The notes beneath the pieces were generated by a model. The model was not told where the DNA came from, made no database searches, and was given only the letters and a program-made list of their open reading frames with translations. From IMG/VR virus record IMGVR_UViG_3300043788_000121, positions 1 to 46,262 of that record: DNA of 46,262 nucleotides. One strand, 5' to 3'. Origin of the DNA: a virus. The position numbers and the translations under genes are program-made. Of the stretch, positions 23,579 to 29,186 are shown in pieces. Numbering within the stretch: position 1 is the first letter of the stretch; the number at the start of each line of letters is the position of its first letter.

Positions 23579-24462
23579 CGGGCACCGCCTCCTGGCGGCA
23601 GGACAACCGCGTAATAATGCACCGACATGGCGTCCCGGAGGTTTTTGCCGCCGGACCAGATTTCGGAGCCGTAACCGATCTGGCCAAGCCACGCCCGCTT
23701 CGGCAGCCAGCCGGTGGTGATGGCGTGGCGGACGAATCCGGGCAGGTCAACGGTGACGGTGCGGCTGGTGTTCGCGGCGGCCTCAAACCAGATCAGCGGC
23801 CATGACCGGGTGATCCACCGGCCGTTCATCAGATAGGTCTGGGTGGTGATCCACGGGTCGTACCACCAGTCCCGGCCGCCGATCCGGATCAGGTGGCCGA
23901 TGCGGCGGGGCTGCCCGGACTGCCGGGTGATGATGACGATCTCGTAGGCGCCGTGACCGGTTGTGCTGCTTGTGTTCCACAGCCAGGAGTCGACGTCGGA
24001 TGTCCACTGGCCGGGTGCGTGGCCGGAAGATTCGACGCGTAGTGACAGCGGGCCGAGGCTGGTGGCTTTGAGGGGGAGGAAAGACCAGGGGTCGGCGGCG
24101 TTGTAGTTCTGGCCGACGTACACCTTGGGGTAGGCGACGACTTTGCCGCCGTCGGGGCGGGCGTTGTCCATGATCTGGAAACTGCGGTCGGTGCGGCCGG
24201 TGAGGCAGTACTGGCCCTGGTAGCCGTCGAAGACGTCGTTGTCGAGGCGGTAGCCGGGCGGGGTTGTGTCCGCGAGGAGAGCGCGGGGGCGGCAGGTCCG
24301 CCACCGGAACACGACCGGCGCCTGCCGGGCAGCGTGGCGGGTGGCGGGGGTGGCGTGGACGGCGGGTGCGGCAGAGACGGCGAGGATGGCGGCGCTGCCG
24401 GTCAGGACCAGTATGGTGATGAGCCGCCGGTGCTGGCGGGGGTGACGGTGACGGCCGGTCAT
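23575..24462 (-). CDS. Secreted GH12-like glycoside hydrolase
   Basis: 295 residues. A basic N-terminus and hydrophobic helix (RRLITILVLTGSAAILAVSA) ending in APAVHATPA form a signal peptide. The mature part follows the beta-jelly-roll pattern of family GH12 endoglucanases: GGKVVAYPKVYVGQNY matches the xxSYPxIxxG strand, GAYEIVIITR carries Glu174 at the place of the nucleophile (E-(I/L)-M-I-W motif), and IGYGSEIWSGG has Glu267 at the place of the acid/base (GxE-xFxG motif). Trp-rich strands (GGRDWWYDPWI) fit a glycan cleft. It sits in the early operon, not with lysis or tail genes. Family call is by motif reading only. Confidence 0.65.
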   Translation of the reverse strand: MTGRHRHPRQHRRLITILVLTGSAAILAVSAAPAVHATPATRHAARQAPVVFRWRTCRPRALLADTTPPGYRLDNDVFDGYQGQYCLTGRTDRSFQIMDNARPDGGKVVAYPKVYVGQNYNAADPWSFLPLKATSLGPLSLRVESSGHAPGQWTSDVDSWLWNTSSTTGHGAYEIVIITRQSGQPRRIGHLIRIGGRDWWYDPWITTQTYLMNGRWITRSWPLIWFEAAANTSRTVTVDLPGFVRHAITTGWLPKRAWLGQIGYGSEIWSGGKNLRDAMSVHYYAVVLPPGGGAR

Positions 24463-24704
24463 GCTGTCACCAGCCGTTCCAGCTCATCGAGCATGTGTTC
24501 GGCGAAGGCGATCGCGAAGGTGTAGTCGGCGGGGGTTTCGTCAGCGATGCCGGCCCACTCCCCGGCGGGGACGTGCGCCCGGATCCAGGCGCGGAACACC
24601 GGCCATGTTTCCGGCTGGATGACGAACCGGGCTGCGCAGCAGACCGCGGCGAGCGAGTCGGCGGCGGCTGCGGCTTCCAGGGGGCGCAGGTCTGACGCGC
24701 TCAT
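24459..24704 (-). CDS. Small helical protein, unknown
   Basis: 81 residues from the ATG at 24704, overlapping the upstream stop. Helices dominate (EAAAAADSLAAVCCAARFVI; FAIAFAEHMLDELERLV), with a Trp-rich middle (ETWPVFRAWIRAHVPAGEWA). Overlaps the secreted hydrolase gene by 4 bases. No motif recognised; it is one of a run of short early genes. Confidence 0.6.
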   Translation of the reverse strand: MSASDLRPLEAAAAADSLAAVCCAARFVIQPETWPVFRAWIRAHVPAGEWAGIADETPADYTFAIAFAEHMLDELERLVTA

Positions 24705-24832
24705 GACCGGGACTCCGGCTTCTTCCGCAGCGAGAACGTGAGGTTGCCGGACCGGGCCGCCGCGAACGCCAGCAGCGCCAGCAGCAGGAAGAAGGTCAGG
24801 ACGGCGATGAGAGCCGCCAGCGACGCGGCCAT
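24701..24832 (-). CDS. 43-residue single-pass membrane peptide
   Basis: The ATG at 24832 overlaps the upstream stop (TGATG), and its own stop overlaps the next start. The product has one long hydrophobic helix (LAALIAVLTFFLLLALLAFA) and a short basic tail (LRKKPESRS). It is translationally coupled to both neighbours. Small early membrane peptides may modify host physiology or exclusion; nothing specific is visible. Confidence 0.6.
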   Translation of the reverse strand: MAASLAALIAVLTFFLLLALLAFAAARSGNLTFSLRKKPESRS

Positions 24833-25113
24833 CAGGAGCACCTCTCGCTCTTGTAGATAACCTCGGTCAGCCGCGGGTTTGCCGCCTGCTCCACTGGATC
24901 AGGCACAGGCGCCTGCGACGCGGCACTAACCCGCGCGGAGTGACGGGCACGCTCCCGCTCGTCCATGAAGTCCAGTGCGGACGACAGGACTTCGACCTGG
25001 CCCTCAAATCCGCCAGGAAGCATCGGGCTGCGCGCGGCGAAAAGCTTAGCGTCGGCCAGAGTCTTGATCAGGTACTCGCGCAGCGCGCGCCAGTCCTGCT
25101 CGACGCCGCTCAT
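24832..25113 (-). CDS. Small helical early protein
   Basis: 93 residues from the ATG at 25113, which overlaps the upstream stop (ATGA). Helical, with charged segments (DWRALREYLIKTLADAKLFA; VEVLSSALDFMDERERARHS). No known motif. Part of the coupled chain 24459-25603. Confidence 0.6.
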   Translation of the reverse strand: MSGVEQDWRALREYLIKTLADAKLFAARSPMLPGGFEGQVEVLSSALDFMDERERARHSARVSAASQAPVPDPVEQAANPRLTEVIYKSERCS

Positions 25114-25415
25114 GACCGGGCCGTCTTCACTGCGGCCGCGTGGAACCGGGCCGCCAGCTCCGTGAACGCCGCCGCGATCTCCAGCGCACGCTCGCCAGAC
25201 AGGCACCGGACCTCAACCGGGCCCAGGTCCACCACCCCGATCGGGTCACGGTCGTCGTAGGTCCAGAACCGGACGTGGCAGCCGGTGACATCCGCGGAGA
25301 GGCACACCGACGCGGGCTCCAGGACAGGTCGCGGCTGACCGCCCGGCTCTGACGGGATGTAGCCCGCGATCGTGCCGGGCTGGTCTTCGGCCAGGCGTGC
25401 CAGCGGGGCGGTCAC
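25110..25415 (-). CDS. Small early protein, unknown
   Basis: 101 residues with a GTG start at 25415 overlapping the BldC-like stop (GTGA). The middle is beta-like (SADVTGCHVRFWTYDDRDPI, GVVDLGPVEVRCLSGERALE) and the C-terminus helical (IAAAFTELAARFHAAAVKTA). Similar short proteins with a strand-rich middle and a final helix occur in actinobacterial mobile elements. No function can be given. Confidence 0.6.
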   Translation of the reverse strand: MTAPLARLAEDQPGTIAGYIPSEPGGQPRPVLEPASVCLSADVTGCHVRFWTYDDRDPIGVVDLGPVEVRCLSGERALEIAAAFTELAARFHAAAVKTARS

Positions 25416-25603
25416 TTCGCGCCGCCGTTCAGCAGTGCCCGGACATCAGACTCCCGGAACCGGCAGTGACCGCCGGGGGTCCTGACCGCCGCAAGCTTCT
25501 TTTCCGCCGCCCAGCGCGTCACGGTCCGGGAACCAACCCGGAATATCTCCGCCACCTCCGCGGCTGTGAGCAGCTGCTCGCAGCCGACTGGTTTTCTGTT
25601 CAC
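25412..25603 (-). CDS. BldC-like MerR-family DNA-binding protein
   Basis: 63 residues from a GTG at 25603 with AAAGGAGC about nine bases upstream. The sequence LLTAAEVAEIFRVGSRTVTR, WAAEKKLAAVRTPGGHCRFR and ESDVRALLNGG follows the Streptomyces developmental regulator BldC almost residue for residue in the recognition parts (RTVTRWA, RTxGGHxRxRE). BldC is about 68 residues and consists only of the winged helix. It is known to bind direct repeats head-to-tail as multimers. Phage excisionases have the same fold. Second gene of the leftward early unit; likely regulator and/or recombination directionality factor. Confidence 0.85.
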   Translation of the reverse strand: MNRKPVGCEQLLTAAEVAEIFRVGSRTVTRWAAEKKLAAVRTPGGHCRFRESDVRALLNGGAK

Positions 25604-25641
25604 CGGGGTGTGCTCCTTTACAGTTGTGAGTGGTGTGCTCC

Positions 25642-25670
25642 GGGCCGTCTCCGTCGCAGGGAGGCGGCCC
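25642..25670. terminator. GC-rich hairpin between the first two early genes
   Basis: An 11-bp stem (25642-25652 with 25660-25670, one G-U pair) closes a 7-base loop. It lies between the stop of the first leftward gene (25678) and the BldC-like start (25603), without a T-tract on the exit side. It could act as an attenuator that limits transcription into the early operon, or as an RNA stability element. Confidence 0.5.
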
Positions 25671-25677
25671 AGTGCTT

Positions 25678-25914
25678 TTACGGGATGGTGGTGCGGCCTG
25701 CCTCGCGGGCGCGCTGGAGGAACCTGCCGACCTCGGCGGCCTCGACCTTGACGTTGCGCTTCTTGCCCTGCGCGCCCTTGCGGGACGGGAAGACGAGGAC
25801 TTCGATCTCGCCGGTGTCGATGAGCGCCCAGGCCATCCGGTAGGAGATGCCGGCCCGCAGGGCGAACTCGCGGACGCTGATAGGCGCCTCGGTGGTGGTC
25901 TCTGCTGCTGTCAT
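25678..25914 (-). CDS. Excisionase/Cro-like HTH protein, first leftward gene
   Basis: The best start is the ATG at 25914 (78 residues); an ATG at 25926 in the same frame is also possible. Neither has a clear ribosome site, so a leaderless message is conceivable. The sequence ISVREFALRAGISYRMAWAL and IDTGEIEVLVFPSRKGAQGK reads as a MerR/excisionase-type winged helix, followed by a helical end (VEAAEVGRFLQRAREAGR). GTGCAC motifs at 25928 and 25937 lie directly before the start. As first gene facing the repressor it fits a Cro- or Xis-like role. Confidence 0.65.
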   Translation of the reverse strand: MTAAETTTEAPISVREFALRAGISYRMAWALIDTGEIEVLVFPSRKGAQGKKRNVKVEAAEVGRFLQRAREAGRTTIP

Positions 25915-25927
25915 GCGGCCCACCATA

Positions 25928-25942
25928 GTGCACAGCGTGCAC
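25928..25942. promoter_or_regulatory. GTGCAC pair at 9-bp spacing before the leftward genes
   Basis: Two GTGCAC hexamers start at 25928 and 25937. The 14 bases 25928-25941 recur exactly at 26018-26031. The pair touches the start of the first leftward gene, so a bound protein would block its promoter or initiation. Candidate operator; binder unknown. Confidence 0.65.
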
Positions 25943-26017
25943 AGTGGCTAGCCAGTTGGCGCAGAAATGCCGGCGAGTTCCCTGCTGCTGGACATCCCCG
26001 GAGAGCATGCGTAGGCT

Positions 26018-26041
26018 GTGCACAGCGTGCAGACTGTGCAC
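26018..26041. promoter_or_regulatory. GTGCAN triplet at 9-bp spacing before the rightward genes
   Basis: GTGCAC, GTGCAG and GTGCAC start at 26018, 26027 and 26036, a strict 9-bp period. The array ends 24 bases before the repressor start at 26066. With the pair at 25928 it frames the divergent control region. The interval between both arrays (25945-26017) shows no gene. Confidence 0.7.
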
Positions 26042-26065
26042 GTGAATCGAGGTTAGGAACCGGAC

Positions 26066-26518
26066 ATGACGGCAAGCCCGCAGCCGCCACTACCGCCCGC
26101 GCCGCCCGAGTCCCAGCTCATCGCCGCCAGGCGCAAAGCGATGGACCCGCCGCCCTCCTACCGGAAGGCAGCGAAAGCGGCCGGCATCTCGCCAGAGCGG
26201 TGGCGGCAGATCGAGACCGGCATCGCCCGCGTAGCCCGGGGCACCGACGTTCCCGTCAGCGGCGTTCCCGCCGACACCATCGCCCGCATGGCGCACGCTG
26301 TCGGCGCCACCCCGGCCGAGCTCGAATCCTGCGGCCGTGCTGACGCCGCCGCCGAGCTGCGCCAGATCATCGCCGCCGAGCCGGCCTCGGACGCTGACGT
26401 CCTGGCCGACATCCTCAAGCGCGTCGCCGCCCTCGAGGAGCACTTCGGGCGGCCTCCCAAAAGACTGAGCTTCGAGCAGGAAGAAGAATCCCGTGACCGG
26501 AAGACGCGCGCTGTCTAG
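26066..26518 (+). CDS. XRE-type HTH protein, putative immunity repressor
   Basis: 150 residues with an ATG start behind AGGA. A Pro-rich N-terminus leads into an HTH (SQLIAARRKAMDPPPSYRKA, AKAAGISPERWRQIETGIAR) and VPADTIARMAHAVGATPAEL, the typical helix 4-5 region of XRE proteins. The C-terminal half is helical and acidic (DVLADILKRVAALEEHFGRP), probably for dimerisation; no LexA-like protease domain is present. First gene of the rightward lysogeny block, divergent from the Xis-like gene, which is the classical switch layout. Confidence 0.72.
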   Translation: MTASPQPPLPPAPPESQLIAARRKAMDPPPSYRKAAKAAGISPERWRQIETGIARVARGTDVPVSGVPADTIARMAHAVGATPAELESCGRADAAAELRQIIAAEPASDADVLADILKRVAALEEHFGRPPKRLSFEQEEESRDRKTRAV

Positions 26519-26786
26519 CCTGCGCCAGTGGGGTCCCGAGCTGGTCTGCGGCGGCCTCTGCCTGATCCTGGCCGGCACCCGCCAGCCAGCGGGCGCCGGC
26601 GCTGTCGCGCTCGTCCTCGGCATCGGCTGGTGGATGGGGCACCGCCACCGGACGCTGCCGCTGCACCGGCAGGTCCGCGAGATCTGGGAGACCACCCGGC
26701 GCATCGAGGACAGGGGCCTCGGCGAGGAGGGCCCGGGGGATGCTGCCGGGCCGCTGGCCCGCGTGCTGCCGATGCGCCGCCGCTAA
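26493..26786 (+). CDS. Small membrane protein between repressor and integrase
   Basis: 97 residues from a GTG at 26493 with GCAGGAAGAAG upstream, overlapping the repressor end by 26 bases. Two short hydrophobic helices (GPELVCGGLCLILAGT; GAGAVALVLGIGWWMG) are followed by a cytosolic charged tail (HRQVREIWETTRRIEDRGLG). Position in the lysogenic operon suggests expression in the prophage state, for example as an exclusion protein. Family not recognised. Confidence 0.6.
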   Translation: MTGRRALSSLRQWGPELVCGGLCLILAGTRQPAGAGAVALVLGIGWWMGHRHRTLPLHRQVREIWETTRRIEDRGLGEEGPGDAAGPLARVLPMRRR

Positions 26787-26802
26787 GGCGCACACTGAAG
26801 AC

Positions 26803-27966
26803 ATGGGCAAGGTAAACCGGCGCCAGCACGGCGAGGGTTCGGTCTATCAGCGCAAGGACGGCCGCTGGGTCGCTGCCGAGGACCTGGGCGTGCGCGGCGG
26901 GAAGCGGGACCGGCGGTATTTCTACGGTGCGACCGCCGATGAGGCCATGAAGAAGCGCGAGCGGTTCCGGGACCGGCGCAAGGACGGGTTCACCCTCCCG
27001 AAGGGGCGGCAGCCCTATGTCAGCGAGTGGCTGCTGCACTGGTTTCACACCACGTGCAAGCGCGAGGTCGAGGAGACGACCTGGCAGGGGTACAAGTCCA
27101 AGGTTGAGCTCTGGACCGCGCCGTTCTTCGAGCGGGTGCTGCTGGCGGAGCTGACCGAGGAGGACATCGAGGACTGGCATGCGTGGATGGAGGGTCAGGT
27201 CAGCGGGAAGACGGGCCGGCCGCTGTCGCCCTCGACGATCGGGCAGACGCACCGCATCCTGTCGGAGTGCGTCAGGCTGGCTGTCGCACGCGGCCGGACC
27301 CCGCGGAACCCGGTGTCGAACGTGACGCCTCCCCCGGCGGCCCTGCCGGATCTGGAGCCGCCGACTGCGGCGGAGGTGAGGCGGATCATGGCCCGCTGCC
27401 GGACGTGGCCGACTGGCGCCCGGTGGGTGCTGGGCATTACGACGGGGCTGCGGCAGGGGGAGATTCTCGGCCTGGAGTGGCCGCAGGTGAAGCTGGACGG
27501 TGACCGGCCGTCGGTGAGCGTGCTGCGGTCGGCGGCGCGGGTGAGCGGCAAGGGCCGCGTGGTGAAGGCGCCGAAGTCACGGTCGTCCAGGCGCTCGGTC
27601 CCGCTCTCGGTCGAGGCTGTCGCCGCGCTCAGGGCATTCCGGGACGGGCAGAAGGTCCGCGTCATCGGCGGGAAGGGTGATGTGCTGTTCCGCGGTTCCC
27701 GGCTGGGCCGGCCGCTGCACCCGCGGGTGGATTACGCGGACTGGCATGCGCTGCTCGATGATCTCGGCATCCCGCATTACCGGCCGCATGACATCCGGCA
27801 CGGGTACGCGACGATGCTGCTGGAGGAGGGCGTGGACCCGCGGGTGGTGCAGGCACTGCTGGGGCACAGCACGGGCGTGCTTCTGACGCGGTATCAGCAT
27901 GTGCGGGAGAACATGCATGATCAGGCGGCCAGCGCGATCAGCCGGGCGGTGTCCGGCGATGCGTGA
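26803..27966 (+). CDS. int: Tyrosine integrase
   Basis: 387 residues from the ATG at 26803; an upstream in-frame start at 26740 would overlap the previous gene and has no support. The N-terminal arm-binding region (GEGSVYQRKDGRWVAAEDLG) and the core-binding SAM-like region (YVSEWLLHWFHTTCKREVEE) precede the catalytic domain with Arg217 (GLRQGE), Lys258, His329-x2-Arg332 (RPHDIRHGYAT), His355 (LLGHS) and Tyr364 (TRYQHV). All six catalytic positions are intact. It lies directly beside attP, so it should integrate the phage at a host tRNA-Lys gene. Preceded by repressor and a membrane-protein gene. Confidence 0.95.
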   Translation: MGKVNRRQHGEGSVYQRKDGRWVAAEDLGVRGGKRDRRYFYGATADEAMKKRERFRDRRKDGFTLPKGRQPYVSEWLLHWFHTTCKREVEETTWQGYKSKVELWTAPFFERVLLAELTEEDIEDWHAWMEGQVSGKTGRPLSPSTIGQTHRILSECVRLAVARGRTPRNPVSNVTPPPAALPDLEPPTAAEVRRIMARCRTWPTGARWVLGITTGLRQGEILGLEWPQVKLDGDRPSVSVLRSAARVSGKGRVVKAPKSRSSRRSVPLSVEAVAALRAFRDGQKVRVIGGKGDVLFRGSRLGRPLHPRVDYADWHALLDDLGIPHYRPHDIRHGYATMLLEEGVDPRVVQALLGHSTGVLLTRYQHVRENMHDQAASAISRAVSGDA

Positions 27967-27986
27967 CAGCCATCCTGACAGCCTAG
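27964..27986. repeat. Putative integrase arm-type site, left arm
   Basis: TGACAGCC occurs at 27964-27971 and again at 27976-27983 (12-bp step). The 23-base block matches that at 28173-28195 at 21 positions and has the same orientation. The two blocks lie on opposite sides of the tRNA-like core, as arm-type integrase sites do. Confidence 0.7.
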
Positions 27987-28008
27987 GCTGTACAACGTGG
28001 CGCCGGTA

Positions 28009-28065
28009 GTGCACACTGTGCATGGTAAACGGGTCCTGAGCAGCCTGACTGTGCAGGCCGTGCAC
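28009..28065. promoter_or_regulatory. Two GTGCAN pairs at 9-bp spacing inside attP
   Basis: GTGCAC/GTGCAT start at 28009 and 28018, and GTGCAG/GTGCAC at 28051 and 28060, both with the 9-bp period seen in the switch region. They lie between the left arm repeats and the core. This is where excisionase sites lie in many attP regions. Confidence 0.65.
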
Positions 28066-28083
28066 ACGGGACGCTCGCAGGCT

Positions 28084-28133
28084 ACGGACTTTTAATCCGT
28101 GGGTTCTGGGTTCGAGCCCCAGGCGCCCCACCA
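28084..28133 (+). other. attP core: 3' half of a tRNA-Lys(UUU) gene
   Basis: The 50 bases form the 3' part of a tRNA: anticodon stem ACGGA/TCCGT with 7-base loop CTTTTAA (anticodon TTT at 28091-28093), a 5-base variable loop, T-arm CTGGG-TTCGAGC-CCCAG, the 3' acceptor strand GCGCCCC, discriminator A and encoded CCA. No matching 5' acceptor strand or D-arm lies upstream, so this is not a complete tRNA. It is a copy of the host gene end that restores the host tRNA after integration. Directly downstream of the integrase. Confidence 0.9.
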
Positions 28134-28172
28134 GCGGAAACAGGCCCAGGGCGCATCTTAGCGATCATGGCC

Positions 28173-28195
28173 TGACAGCCACGCTGACAGCCTAG
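28173..28195. repeat. Putative integrase arm-type site, right arm
   Basis: TGACAGCC at 28173-28180 and 28185-28192, the same 12-bp step and orientation as the block at 27964-27986. It ends 13 bases before the immunity gene start, so integrase binding here might also affect that gene. Confidence 0.7.
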
Positions 28196-28207
28196 AAGGG
28201 TTTTCTC

Positions 28208-28435
28208 ATGAACGCGCTAGGACCGCTGCTGCTCGTCGCGGCAGCCTGCTCCGCCTACTTCGCGCCGCTCCTGACGGCCTGCATCCGGGGCGTCCCGCAC
28301 AGCGGATCCGTGATCGTGATCAACGTGTTCCTCGGCTGGACCGTCATCGGCTGGGTCATCGCCATGGCGATGGCATGCCGCTCCGTCCCGCGCCGGCACG
28401 ACTACGGCAGCGGCCCGTCGGGGTGGCCGCGCTAG
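28208..28435 (+). CDS. Superinfection immunity membrane protein (Imm-like)
   Basis: 75 residues with an ATG start behind GAAGGG. Two membrane helices (LGPLLLVAAACSAYFAPLLT and VFLGWTVIGWVIAMAMA) flank a short loop with PHSGSVIVINVFLGWTVIGW, the signature of the T4 Imm-type superinfection immunity family (N-x3-GWT-x2-GW). Such proteins sit in the inner membrane and block DNA entry of related phages. It is rightward, directly beyond attP, so in the prophage it would lie near one att end and probably be expressed from a separate promoter. Confidence 0.82.
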   Translation: MNALGPLLLVAAACSAYFAPLLTACIRGVPHSGSVIVINVFLGWTVIGWVIAMAMACRSVPRRHDYGSGPSGWPR

Positions 28436-28608
28436 CTCGCCGGCCGGGATAACGCGCGCTGCACCAGGAGCCGGACGCCGCGCGTCACGGCCTCGCTTTC
28501 CTCCCGGCGCGCTCGTTCCTCCAGTGCCTCGGTCACGGCGCGCACGGAACGAGCCCACGCAAGCCGGGCCTGCCGGAGATCAGCGTCAGTAGGCGTGCGA
28601 GCGGTCAT
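28432..28608 (-). CDS. Small helical protein, leftward, tail-to-tail with Imm
   Basis: 58 residues from an ATG at 28608 with a GGGGGA stretch upstream. The sequence is one amphipathic helix (DADLRQARLAWARSVRAVTE, ALEERARREESEAVTRGVRL). Its stop overlaps the Imm stop by 4 bases from the other strand. Codon use fits a real gene, and it may form a unit with the GntR gene upstream. Function unknown. Confidence 0.5.
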   Translation of the reverse strand: MTARTPTDADLRQARLAWARSVRAVTEALEERARREESEAVTRGVRLLVQRALSRPAS

Positions 28609-28673
28609 AGGGAGTCCCCCGTGTCGCGAGTGGTAACTGGTACGACGCTGACCAGGCTAATCAGGATTACCGC

Positions 28674-28904
28674 TCAGCCGCAGACGATGTTGCCCTTGCC
28701 CCACGCTGTCTGGATGAGGCCCCGGCCGCGCAGTTCCTTCATTGCCCGCCGGATCGTCCCGTAGGACACTTGGTATTCATCCGCCAGATCTGGTTCAGAC
28801 CTTAGACGGTCACCTGGCAGCAGCTCGCCGCTGCTGATCTTCGCGGCGATGCTCTCGGCCACGCGCATGTACTCCAGCGGAACGCGGCCCGACCCCTCGC
28901 TCAT
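28674..28904 (-). CDS. GntR-family regulator (KorSA-like)
   Basis: 76 residues from the ATG at 28904. The product is only the winged helix: EYMRVAESIAAKISSGELLP, GDRLRSEPDLADEYQVSYGT, IRRAMKELRGRGLIQTAWGK. There is no ligand domain. Short GntR repressors of this type control transfer genes on actinomycete plasmids and integrative elements (Kor proteins). It is divergent from the transfer-like block and faces the repeat array at 28929-28984, a probable autoregulated operator. Confidence 0.8.
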   Translation of the reverse strand: MSEGSGRVPLEYMRVAESIAAKISSGELLPGDRLRSEPDLADEYQVSYGTIRRAMKELRGRGLIQTAWGKGNIVCG

Positions 28905-28928
28905 GCCGTCACGGTAAAGGACTCCTGC

Positions 28929-28984
28929 AGCTCTGTACACAATCGGAAGCTACAGGAGCTTGAACAGCTACATAAGCTGTGTAC
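28929..28984. promoter_or_regulatory. AGCT direct repeats (9-bp period) inside a GTACACA/TGTGTAC dyad
   Basis: AGCT starts at 28948, 28957, 28966 and 28975, an exact 9-bp period over four copies; a further AGCT lies at 28929. An inverted pair GTACACA (28935-28941) and TGTGTAC (28978-28984) encloses the array. The element fills the divergent gap between the GntR gene and the transfer-like block. The dyad would suit GntR, the head-to-tail repeats a BldC/Xis-type binder. Confidence 0.65.
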
Positions 28985-28994
28985 GCTCGGATTC

Positions 28995-29186
28995 GTGGAT
29001 GACATCGAATTCGCCCAGCTGCGCCACCGACTGCTCGCCAAGCTCGCCGAGGCCGTCCAGGTCAACGAAGAGCTCGTGATCCTGGAACGCCAGGTCCAGG
29101 CCGAGGAAGAGCGCCGCTCCGCCGGCGACACCAACGTCCGCGAGTTCCGGCCGCGGCCGTCCGGCACCGCCCCGGAGGACGAGTGA
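28995..29186 (+). CDS. Small coiled-coil protein, first gene of the transfer-like block
   Basis: 63 residues with a GTG start 10 bases after the operator dyad, so a leaderless message is possible. It is a single charged helix (QLRHRLLAKLAEAVQVNEEL; VILERQVQAEEERR) with a polar tail. It overlaps the DUF2637 gene by 4 bases. Similar short proteins head such modules in actinomycete elements. Confidence 0.65.
   Translation: MDDIEFAQLRHRLLAKLAEAVQVNEELVILERQVQAEEERRSAGDTNVREFRPRPSGTAPEDE

Noticed and set aside
26740-26802. N-terminal extension of the integrase from 26740
   Set aside because: The extra 21 residues overlap the upstream gene, are Cys/Ala/Arg shadow-like, and the ATG at 26803 begins the usual integrase N-terminus.
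28060-28133. A complete tRNA-Lys gene carried by the phage
   Set aside because: The anticodon arm, T-arm and 3' acceptor strand are perfect, but upstream there is no D-arm and only a poor partner for the acceptor strand (GGGACGC with one mismatch and too close). With the integrase adjacent, an attP core is the better reading.
27964-28195. TGACAGCC copies as TraB recognition repeats (clt locus)
   Set aside because: An 8-bp repeated motif near a TraB-like gene fits that idea superficially, but the copies are arranged as symmetric pairs on both sides of the attP core next to the integrase, which fits arm sites better.
28960-28987. Sigma-70 promoter TTGAAC...TACGCT before the transfer-like block
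   Set aside because: The -35-like box sits inside the AGCT repeats and the -10 match is poor, so I do not annotate a promoter here.
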